Assembly: GCA_963738325.1 (NCBI GenBank)
Contig: CAVTWD010000009.1
Coordinates: forward strand, 1-64,000
From: CAVTWD01 sp963738325
Lineage (GTDB): Bacteria; Actinomycetota; Acidimicrobiia; Acidimicrobiales; Ilumatobacteraceae
Direction of reading: 5' to 3'
DNA: 64,000 bases
Part shown: positions 8,485-16,120 of the stretch, in pieces
How the letters are laid out: the number at the start of each line of letters is the position of its first letter
Position numbering within the stretch: the stretch's first letter is position 1
Translations under genes and position numbers: made by a program
Notes under the pieces: generated by a model
What the model saw: the letters and a program-made list of their open reading frames with translations, nothing else
What the model was told of the DNA's origin: nothing
Databases searched by the model: none

Positions 8485-9696
8485 ATGAGCGGAGCGTGTG
8501 GAGTGCAGACGGGCGGGCCGCTGGCGCCGTTCGCGGCAGGGCTCGGGGAGGCACTGGTTGCCGACGGCTACTCGAAGCAGCGGGCACGGCTGCTGATCGG
8601 CCTCACGGCCGAGGTGAGCCACTGGTTGGAGGCGAATGGCCGCCGGACCGGCGATCTGAGCGGGGAGGTGATCGACGAGTTCTTCGCTGGGCGTGGCCCG
8701 AGCCGCTCGCGGTGCCGGACGGCGCGCTCGTTGGAGCCGATCATGGCGCACCTGCGTTCGATCGGCGTGGTGGCGCCGGAACCCGGCCTCGCCTCGGGCC
8801 GCACAGACGGCGAGGTCGAACTGCTCGACCGCTATCGACGCTGGTGTGTCGCCCAGCGTGGGCTCACCTCGACGACGGCGGATGAGTACGTCAGGCGCGT
8901 GGTGGTGTTCCTTTCTCTGTGGCGGCCCGACGCGCATTTCGTCATCGCCGATCTCGACGGCAGTGCGATCCTCGCCACCGTCGGAGCGGCCGCCGATGCG
9001 ATGCCGACCCCGTCGCTGCGCTGCATGGTCACGGCGCTGCGCTCGTTCTTGCGGTTCCTGCACGCCACAGGCCGGACCACTGTCTCGCTCGTGGCCGCCG
9101 TCCCGGCCCTCAAGACATGGCCGCGCACAGCCCTGCCGTCGGTGCTGCCAGCCGGCGACGCCAGACGGCTGCTCGCCGGATGCGACCTCACAACCCCAAG
9201 GGGTCGTCGAGATGCAGCGATCGTGCTGGTGCTGGTGCGGCTCGGTCTGCGCGCCAGCGAGGTTGCTCGTCTCGAGTTGGACCACATCGACTGGCGTGGC
9301 GGGGAGATGACGATCAAAGGGAAAGGCGGCCGCCTCGACCGGCTGCCTCTCCCGGTCGAGGTCGGCGAGGCGATCGCCGCATATCTCCGCGGGGGCCGGC
9401 CGTCGAGCACTCGCCGCTCGGTGTTCTTGACCGTCACCGCGCCAATCAGGCCGTTGTCCCCGGATGGTGTCGGGAGCCTCGTCTGCCGGGCCTGCACGCG
9501 AGCGGGCGTGGCGCGTGTCGGGCCGCACGCGCTGCGACGCACGCTGGCGACCGAGACGCTGCGTGCCGGGGCGCCAATGTCGGAGGTCGCCCAGCTGCTC
9601 CGCCACGTGGACCAGGCCACGTCGTCGATCTATGCCGCCGCCGACGTCGCCGCAGTGGCGGCGCTGGCGCAGCCGTGGCCGGGGGTGCAGGGATGA
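8485..9696 (+). CDS. ritA: Tyrosine recombinase, first of trio (RitA-like)
   Basis: The 403-residue protein has an N-terminal SAM-like core-binding region and a C-terminal catalytic domain with all expected residues: Arg256 (LGLRASEVARL), Lys280 (IKGKGGR), His348-x-x-Arg351 (PHALRRTLAT), His374 (LLRHVDQ) and nucleophile Tyr383 (SIYAAAD). It would cut and rejoin DNA through a 3'-phosphotyrosine. The gene is intact and its stop overlaps the next start in ATGA, implying translational coupling. It presumably acts with the next two recombinases on the element ends. Confidence 0.85.
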   Translation: MSGACGVQTGGPLAPFAAGLGEALVADGYSKQRARLLIGLTAEVSHWLEANGRRTGDLSGEVIDEFFAGRGPSRSRCRTARSLEPIMAHLRSIGVVAPEPGLASGRTDGEVELLDRYRRWCVAQRGLTSTTADEYVRRVVVFLSLWRPDAHFVIADLDGSAILATVGAAADAMPTPSLRCMVTALRSFLRFLHATGRTTVSLVAAVPALKTWPRTALPSVLPAGDARRLLAGCDLTTPRGRRDAAIVLVLVRLGLRASEVARLELDHIDWRGGEMTIKGKGGRLDRLPLPVEVGEAIAAYLRGGRPSSTRRSVFLTVTAPIRPLSPDGVGSLVCRACTRAGVARVGPHALRRTLATETLRAGAPMSEVAQLLRHVDQATSSIYAAADVAAVAALAQPWPGVQG

Positions 9697-10628
9697 CCAA
9701 GCCGACCTTGCAGCACATGGTCGAGGACTACCTCGCCGTGCGTCGTTCCTTCGGTTACCGCCTCAAGGGCCACGACGGCCCGCTGGCGGACTTCGTCGCC
9801 TACCTCGGGCGGGCGGGGCTCGACATGGTGACGGTCGAGTCGGCGCTGGCCTGGGCGGTCGAGGCGGAGTCGACCCCGTTGCGCCACGCGCAGCGACTTG
9901 CCATTGCCAGAGGGTTCGCCATCTACCTCCACACGCTCGACCCGCGCTGCGAAGTGCCTCCCCGGGATCTCCTGCCCGAGGGGCGCCGACGCGTCCCGCC
10001 GCACATCTACACCGCCGACGAGATCGCCGCGCTGATGCACGAGAGCCGCCGTCTGCAGCCGCCGCTGCGCGCCGCCACGATGGAGACGGTCCTGGGCCTG
10101 CTCGTCGTGACCGGCATGCGCTCGGGCGAAGCGGTGCGCCTCAACCGCGAGGACGCCGACCTTGTCACGGGCCGACTGCGGGTCGTCGCCACGAAATACG
10201 ACAAGTCGAGGGAGCTGGCGCTGCATCCCACCACCGTCGAGGCGATGCAGGGCTATCAGCGCTTGAGGGATCGCCACCGGCCCCGCCCAGTGACGGTGGG
10301 TTTCTTCGTGTCGGGCACCGGCCGGCGCTTGAGCCAGAGCAGCTTCGAACAGACCTTCGCGGAGCTCGTTCGCCGAGCCAGGCTCGAGCCCGCAGCAGGA
10401 TCGAGAGCACGCCGTCCGAGGCCGCATGATTTGCGCCACAGCTTCGCTGTGGCCACCCTGATCCGTTGGCACCGCACCGGCCAGGACGTCCAGGCGCTGC
10501 TACCGATGCTGTCCGCCCAGCTCGGTCACGTCGACCCGGCGTCCACATACTGGTACTTGACGGCCGTCCCGGAGCTGTTGGCCGTGGCCAGCGCACGAGC
10601 CGAAGCCACGAGGGAGATCCCGCGATGA
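9693..10628 (+). CDS. ritB: Tyrosine recombinase, second of trio (RitB-like)
   Basis: This intact 311-residue recombinase has catalytic residues Arg143 (TGMRSGEAVRL), Lys168 (VVATKYDKSREL), His245-x-x-Arg248 (RPHDLRHSF), His279 (LGHVDP) and Tyr288 (TYWYLTA). The shorter N-terminal part is typical of the middle member of RIT trios. Both ends overlap neighbours by ATGA, so the three genes form one translational unit. Nothing in it looks degraded, in contrast to the third gene. Confidence 0.85.
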   Translation: MTKPTLQHMVEDYLAVRRSFGYRLKGHDGPLADFVAYLGRAGLDMVTVESALAWAVEAESTPLRHAQRLAIARGFAIYLHTLDPRCEVPPRDLLPEGRRRVPPHIYTADEIAALMHESRRLQPPLRAATMETVLGLLVVTGMRSGEAVRLNREDADLVTGRLRVVATKYDKSRELALHPTTVEAMQGYQRLRDRHRPRPVTVGFFVSGTGRRLSQSSFEQTFAELVRRARLEPAAGSRARRPRPHDLRHSFAVATLIRWHRTGQDVQALLPMLSAQLGHVDPASTYWYLTAVPELLAVASARAEATREIPR

Positions 10629-11338
10629 CCGCCCTCGCCCCCACACTGGAGGCGTTCTTCGTCAGCCGGCTCGGCCGCCAGCGCGATGCGAGCCCCCACA
10701 CCGTCGACTCCTACCGCCACGCCTTCCGGCTGCTCCTCACCTACGCCGAGGTGCACATCGGCAAGAAGCCTTCCCAGCTTGACCTGGGGGACCTCGACAC
10801 CGCGTTGGTGAGCGGTTTCCTCGATCACCTCGAGGACGACCGGGGAAGCAGCGTTGCCTCCCGCAACACTCGCCTCGCTGCGCTCCAGTCCTTCTTCCGC
10901 TTCGCCTCCTACCGCCATCCCGAGCATGCCGAGACGATCCAGCAGGTGCTGGCCATCCCTCGCAAGAAGACCGATAGCAACCCCCGGTCCTTCCTCACCA
11001 GCACCGAGATGGACGCCCTCGCCGCCGCCCCCGACCTCTCCACGTGGTCTGGGCGCCGCGACACCCCCCTCGACAAGCTGACGGTCGAGCTTCTGCGCTC
11101 CTGGCTGCGCGAGCGCCGAGGTGAGCCCGACGATGCCCTGTTCCCTTCACGGCGCGGCGGTCGCCTCAGTCCCGACGCCGTGCAGCGCCTCGTCGCCAAG
11201 CACGTCACGACCGCACGAGCCGCCTGTCCCAGCCTCGCGAACAAGCGAGTCAGCACCCACAATCTTCGTCACAGCTGCGCGATGGACCTCCTCCGAAACG
11301 GCCTTGACGTCGCAGTGCTGGCGATGTGGCTCGGTCAC
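10625..11338 (+). pseudogene. ritC: Third trio recombinase (RitC-like), internally deleted and truncated
   Basis: The core-binding region is present (SPHTVDSYRHAFRLLLTYAE, then ASRNTRLAALQSFFRFASYR). In the catalytic domain, TWSGRRD is followed directly by TPLDKLTVELLRSWL. A related remnant near 20.5 kb has about 50 residues there, containing the first catalytic Arg and the Lys. The deletion stays in frame. The domain resumes through HNLRHSCAMDLL and stops after MWLGH, where unrelated sequence begins, so the Tyr is lost. These are structural losses, not sequencing slips. The product could at most be a DNA-binding remnant. Confidence 0.8.
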
Positions 11339-14300
11339 TTTTCTGGGGTCCGAGAGTCGTCGCGTTGTGTGCCGTCTCGAACGCTTGTTCGCCAACCTTG
11401 TCGCACCCTGTGCATACCGTGCAGCACGTGCATGAACGTGAACGACGGAGTCGGCCGGGGTGCGGGCGCTGAGGGTCGAGGTGACGCCGGCGTTGGCGTA
11501 CTGGACCGTGGTCGACGACGACTGGTGTCCTGTCGCGGTCGCCGATGCCTTGTTGCGTCATCTTCGTCTCGGTCGAGACCGGGCCGAGGGAACGACGAAG
11601 GCTTATGCCGGCGACCTGGCGTTGTTCTTGGGCTGGTGCGTCGACAGTGGCCGGGACGTCGTCGGCGGTGCCCGCTCGCTGAGCCTGTTCGTGGCGATGC
11701 TGAAGACCACGCCAGTCGAGCGGGCGGGGGCGGGGCAGGGCAAGGTCCGCAGCGCCGGTCGGATCAACCATGTGCTGGCGGCGGTGCGCGAGCTCTACAA
11801 GCACGCGGTGGCTGACGGGACGGTCGACGCGTCGGTGCTGGCGGTGCTCTATGAGGTCGGCGATGACCGTCACCTGCCGGCCGAGCTGCGTCCGGAGGGG
11901 TCGGGCCTGCGTTACCGGGCGCGGCCTCGCCACGTGCAACGCAGCCGGCGCACCCCCGGTCCCGGAGCGGTGCGTGGCGAGGAGGTGGCGGCGCTGCTGC
12001 GAGCGTGCCGGTGCTGGCGGGATCGGCTGCTCGTGGTGATGCTGTGGTTCTGCGGGCTGCGCATCGGGGAGGCCCTCGGGCTGCGACGGGCCGACTTGCA
12101 TCTCACCGCGTCGGCACGGGCGTTGGGTTGCGCGGTCCCTGGCGCGCATCTGCATGTCGTCGATCGGGACACCAACGTCAACGGCGCCCACGCCAAGGGC
12201 GCCGACCGCCACGTGCCGGTGAGAGCGGAGGTCCTCACTTGCTACGACCACTACTTGGGCGAGCGTGCTGCATGCCGGGAAGCGGAGGGCTGCGACTTCG
12301 TGTTCGTCAACTTGTTCCACGCCCCGGTCGGCCGGCCGATGTCCGATCACACCGTGCGCCAGTGGCTCGCCGCCCTGTCGGGTCGCGCCGGTCTGGAGCG
12401 AATCATCAAGCCGCACATGTTCCGCCACGCCACCGCGACCGAGCTGTTGGCACGGGGTGTCGGTCTCGACGTGGTGAAGGAGCTCCTCGGCCACGCCTCG
12501 ATCCGCTCGACCGAGTGCTACCTGCATCCCGACGTCGCCGCCCTGCGCTCGGCGGTGGATCGGCTCGGCCCGCTGCGCGTTGAGGAGACACAGTGACGGC
12601 CGCCGTGCGTGTCAGCGAGGCGGTCTCGGCGCCGTTTCGTGCTGACCGGCTGCGCGGCGCGTTGGATCTCGACGTGCTGATCGGGCTCGGCTGGGATCCC
12701 GACCGCCAGGCGTTCGCTCCCGATCCGGCCCACCCGTTGTTGGGCTACCCGGTGTGCCGGGTGGAGGGCTGCGGGGCCGAGGCGTCAACGGGGACCGGGA
12801 TCTGCACCGGCTGCCTGTTCCGGTGGAAGGCGACGCCGGGCGTCGATCTCGCGGCGTTCTGCGCGGCGGGGATCCACCGGGTGCAGCGCTCCCAACCCGA
12901 GTTGTGCGCGGTGTGCCGCGTGCCCGGCTTCGAACGCCCGGCGACCGCCAACGGATTGTGCTTCATCTGTGATCACCAGCGCCGCCGACGCGGCCAGACG
13001 ACGGCCACCTACGTGGACGGTGACGACAGGTTCCCGCCGGCGGAGCCTCGTGCGACGTTGGGACCGTGCACGGTGTGGGCCTGTCAGCGCCTCGCGGCGC
13101 GCTCATCGACGCGGCTGTGGAGCCCACGACGTCGCCTGGCGGACCGCGGGCCGTCCCGAGCTGGCGTCGTTCCGCCGGACCGCGGTTCCGTGCGTCGGTG
13201 ATCGCGGCGGACGGGTCATGCTCGCCGGCTTGGACGACACGGTCATCACCGAGGTGCTGTTCGCCATCCAGGCGTCGGTGGCCGAGGGGCGGCGCCTCAT
13301 GCTCCAGGTCCTGCGGCCGGCCGTCGCCGCGTTGCGCCGCGGCGAGGCTCGAAGCGTGGTCGAGGTCGACACCGCCGGGCGGGACCCGGTGCGCTGGTTC
13401 CTGCGCTTCTCCGCTGACCGGGTGCGGCTCGCCCGTGCCTGTCCCGAGACCGAGCAGGCGCACGACGTGTGGGACTTGCGGGTGTGGGGCTGTCGAGGTC
13501 GACTGTCGTTCCTCGGCGGCGGGATCTGTCACCGCAACGACGGCGACCCGACCCGGCCGATCACCCAGCCCTGGCTGAAGGCCGCCGCCAAGGCGTGGGC
13601 CGCCGAGGCGCTGACCCGGATGACCACCGGTCCGGTGCGGGCCGTGATCGGCGCGGTGGGCCTGTGGTCTGAGTGCCTCGGGCGACGACCCGACGGTGGC
13701 ACCGATCCGGCCGCGTTGGGCCATCGTGACATCGAGGCGTTCCTCGCCCGTCTCGGCCACCTCGCCCAAGCCGGGAGACTGTCGGCGAGTGCCCGGGACT
13801 GCACCATCCACACGGTCGCCAAGTTCCTGCGTGATTGCCGGGAGATGGGCCTCACCCAGCCCGGCCGGGAGCTCGCGTCGCTCCCGGCTGACGTCGTGAT
13901 CCGAGCCGTCGAGCGGCCCGCCACGACCCGACGCGACGACGAGGCCGGCAACGCGTTGCCCGATGCGGTGATCGCCCAGTTGCTCAACCCCGCCAGCCTC
14001 GCCGTGCTCGAAGAGCTCGCCGGGCCCACCCTGCGCGCAGCCGTCGAGCTCGGTGTCGGTGTCGGCCGACGGACCGCCGAGCTGTGCTCGCTCGCCTTCG
14101 ACTGCCTCGACTACGACGACCACGTCGACGCCGACGGTGAGCATCGGCGCAGCCCGGTGCTCGTCCACGACATGCCCAAGGTCAACAAGATCGGCTGCCG
14201 GCTCCCCATCCACGAACGAGAAGCCGGCATCATCCGCGCCCAGCAAGCCAGGGTCGCAGCCCAGTTCCCCACGACACCTCGCCGGCTGCTCGCCCTGTTC

Positions 14301-15138
14301 CCCCGGCCGCTCACCAACCCCGACGGGACCCGCCCGGTGCGCACGTCACAGCTCCAGCGCGCCATGCGCCAGTGGGTCAACGTCCTGCCCCGCCTCGACG
14401 CACCCGAACCAGACGCCGCCGGGCAGCCCGTCCCGTTCCCCCGTGACGCCATCACCCCCTACACCTTCCGGCACACCTTCGCCCAGCGCCACGCCGACGC
14501 CGGCACACCGGTCGACACCCTCAAGGAACTCCTCGGTCACGACACGGTGCGGACCACGCTCGGCTACTACCGGGTCACCGCCAAACGCAAACGAGAGGCC
14601 CAGAACCGCCTCGGCCCACTCCAGCTCGACCGCACCGGTCGGCTCGTGCGACCCGAAGTCGACGGTCTCGTCGAGGCCGAACGACTGCGTGACGACGTCG
14701 GGCAAGTCGCGGTGCCCTTCGGCATCTGCACCGAACCCACCAACGTCGCCGCCGGCGGACACTCCTGCCCGTTCCGGCACCGCTGCAGCGGCTGTGAGTA
14801 CTTCCGCACCGACCCGTCGTTCCAACCCGAGCTGCGGGCCTACCTCGCCCAGCTGCTCGCCGACCGTGAGCGCCTCACCACCGCCGTCCCCGCGCTCGCC
14901 GAATGGGCACGCCGCGACGCCACGCCTTCCGTGGAGGAGATCGACGCCGTGCGCCGACTGGTGCGGGCCAACGACCACGCGCTCGACGCCCTCGACGAGC
15001 GCGCCCGCCACGCCATCGAAGACGCCATCGCCGTGATCCGCAAGCACCGCGCCACGCTCGACGTCACCTTCCCCGTCGAGCTGCGACACGTCGTGCGCCA
15101 GCCAGCACCACAGCTCTTCCCCACCATCGAGGCCGAAT
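11339..15138 (+). mobile_element. Two-recombinase element (TnpA/TnpB-like), right end cut by IS3
   Basis: Two overlapping tyrosine recombinase genes, one of about 380 and one of about 860 residues with zinc-binding clusters, recall the TnpA-TnpB pair of Tn554-like transposons. The left boundary is placed where the RitC reading frame breaks (about 11339). The right side is truncated by the IS3-family terminal repeat at 15139. I found no TnpC-like third gene. The 121 bases before the first gene hold no recognisable feature. Confidence 0.55.
11460..12596 (+). CDS. Tyrosine recombinase, TnpA-like
   Basis: This intact 378-residue integrase-family protein starts at a GTG. The catalytic domain shows Arg in WFCGLRIGEALGL, a basic AHAKGADRHVPV strand, His-x-x-Arg in KPHMFRHATATELL, His in LLGHASIRST and Tyr in ECYLHPD. 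The N-terminal SAM-like region includes EGTTKAYAGDLALFLGWC. Its stop overlaps the following gene (GTGA), so the two recombinases are translationally coupled, as in Tn554-type elements. TnpA-like is an analogy from gene order and size; a stand-alone XerD-like integrase is the alternative. Confidence 0.75.
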   Translation: MRALRVEVTPALAYWTVVDDDWCPVAVADALLRHLRLGRDRAEGTTKAYAGDLALFLGWCVDSGRDVVGGARSLSLFVAMLKTTPVERAGAGQGKVRSAGRINHVLAAVRELYKHAVADGTVDASVLAVLYEVGDDRHLPAELRPEGSGLRYRARPRHVQRSRRTPGPGAVRGEEVAALLRACRCWRDRLLVVMLWFCGLRIGEALGLRRADLHLTASARALGCAVPGAHLHVVDRDTNVNGAHAKGADRHVPVRAEVLTCYDHYLGERAACREAEGCDFVFVNLFHAPVGRPMSDHTVRQWLAALSGRAGLERIIKPHMFRHATATELLARGVGLDVVKELLGHASIRSTECYLHPDVAALRSAVDRLGPLRVEETQ

Positions 15139-15176
15139 CCTGGGCTTCCCCCCAAACCGTGGAGGGTTGCTTATAG
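12593..15176 (+). pseudogene. Large zinc-finger tyrosine recombinase, TnpB-like, frameshifted
   Basis: The N-terminus has paired Cys motifs (CRVEGCG..CTGC, CAVC..CFIC, CTVWAC). The frame then shifts near 13120, which splits a likely C-x4-C..LC-x2-H finger. The long second frame holds the catalytic domain: Arg in GVGRRTAELCSL, Lys in KVNKIG, His-x-x-Arg in YTFRHTFAQRH, His in LLGHDTVRT and Tyr in LGYYRVTA. A C-terminal cluster, CPFRHRCSGCEYF, follows. The last residues (SWASPQTVEGCL) are encoded by the left end of an IS3-family element from 15139, so the true C-terminus is missing. The frameshift could be an assembly indel; the truncation is not. Confidence 0.75.
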
Positions 15177-15195
15177 GTCAAGGTAGTCGTTGAGG

Positions 15196-15537
15196 TCATG
15201 GCCGCCGGCGGGCGGGAGCGAGTTGGTCCTCGCTGATGATGTCTTGAAGGGCCACGAGTTCGTCGCAGTGGGGGCACGGGCCTCCGGGCCCGACCCGGCG
15301 CATGAACGTGCGGCAGTCCTCGCAGTACTGCTCGCCGAGGGCGCGTTCTCCACAGCTGTCGCATTCGTACACGGTGGTCGGCTTGGCCGGGACCGGCGGC
15401 ATGGGCGCCTGTCGTCGGCGTCGCCACGCCTGCTGTCGGCAGACGGTCGAGCAGTACCTCTGACGGCCCTCGGGTGAGAACGACCCGCCACATGCCGGGC
15501 AGACGTTCGTCGCGGTATCGTCGCGCACGGGGTTCAT
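15196..15537 (-). CDS. Zinc-ribbon protein carried inside the IS3 element
   Basis: The 113-residue protein starts at an ATG whose bases overlap the orfB stop (ATGA), so it is translated right after the transposase. It has CPACGGSFSPEGRQRYCSTV followed by CRQQAWRRRR, then CDSCGERALGEQYCEDC and CPHCDELVALQDI, giving three Cys-pair units typical of zinc ribbons. It lies between orfB and the left terminal repeat, so it belongs to the IS. The role is unknown. DNA binding, or control of transposition, is a reasonable guess from the metal-binding clusters and basic stretch. Confidence 0.7.
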   Translation of the reverse strand: MNPVRDDTATNVCPACGGSFSPEGRQRYCSTVCRQQAWRRRRQAPMPPVPAKPTTVYECDSCGERALGEQYCEDCRTFMRRVGPGGPCPHCDELVALQDIISEDQLAPARRRP

Positions 15538-16099
15538 GCTGCCACCTCCCCGGGGTCGTGTTGGGCAGCGCGTTCGGCGAGCACCTGCTCGTAGGCGACC
15601 GGGGCCATCATCTCGGCCGAGCTGTGACGGCGCCGATGGTTGTAGGCGTCGATGTAGGCGGCAACCTCGCGACGGGCTTGGTCCTTGGTGGCGAACCGCC
15701 GGCGGGAGAGCAGCTCGTGCTCGAGGGTGGAGTTGAAGCTTTCGGCCGCCGCGTTGTCCAGCGCTTGTCCGGCCAATCGGAGATTGGTCCGCCCTTCGGG
15801 CCCGGACAATGCCAGTTAACCGGCCAATCACCGCGCCGAAAGGGGGAGGCAGATTGGCCGGTTAACTGGCACGAGCCGACCCGCCCCATCGACTGGATCG
15901 CCCCCAGCCCGGCGCAGGCTTGGGCGAACACGTCGCCGGTGTACTCGCCGCCCTTGTCGGAGTGGAACACGACGCCGGCGACCCGCCCGCCGCGCACGGC
16001 GGCGGCCATGCACAGCGCGGCCCGTGCCAGCGCGGCGTCGTGGTGCTCGCCCAGCGCGAAGCCGGGCAGCCGGCGGCTCGCCAGGTCCAGCACGGTGGC
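15534..16099 (-). pseudogene. IS3 orfB transposase, C-terminal part
   Basis: Read leftward from 16099 the frame begins ATVLDLASRRLPGFALGEHH and includes the second catalytic Asp in VVFHSDKGGEYTGDVFAQ. After a 107-bp insertion at 15765-15871 the frame resumes with ALDNAAAESFNSTLEHELL, containing the catalytic Glu, and ends with HRRRHSSAEMMAPVAYEQVL. The N-terminal part lies 3.5 kb away at 19592-20049, on the other side of an inserted recombinase element. The last bases overlap the start of the zinc-ribbon gene. Confidence 0.85.
15765..15871. repeat. 107-bp palindromic insertion within IS3 orfB
   Basis: The insert separates residues GS and ALDN that are contiguous in related transposases. It forms two stem-loops: TTGTCCGG (15765-15772) pairs with CCGGACAA (15802-15809), and a perfect 20-bp repeat at 15810-15829 pairs with 15852-15871 around a 22-base loop. 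CGGCCAATC occurs in both units. Its length shifts the frame. It looks like a non-coding miniature element or folded repeat rather than random sequence. Confidence 0.7.
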
Positions 16100-16120
16100 T
16101 ATTCTGTGGAATCTGACTTG

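Larger units (their letters stand above)
8350..11338 (+). mobile_element. RIT-type element (recombinases in trio), right end lost
   Basis: Three tyrosine recombinase genes of different size lie head to tail with ATGA overlaps, preceded by inverted repeats. This is the arrangement described for RIT elements. The left boundary coincides with the truncation of an IS1182 gene. The right boundary is missing because the third gene is interrupted at about 11338, after which another recombinase element begins. Confidence 0.7.

Noticed and set aside
8485..15176. The five consecutive recombinases as one coordinated system
   Set aside because: The broken end of ritC and the separate overlap chains indicate two elements in succession rather than one five-gene operon.
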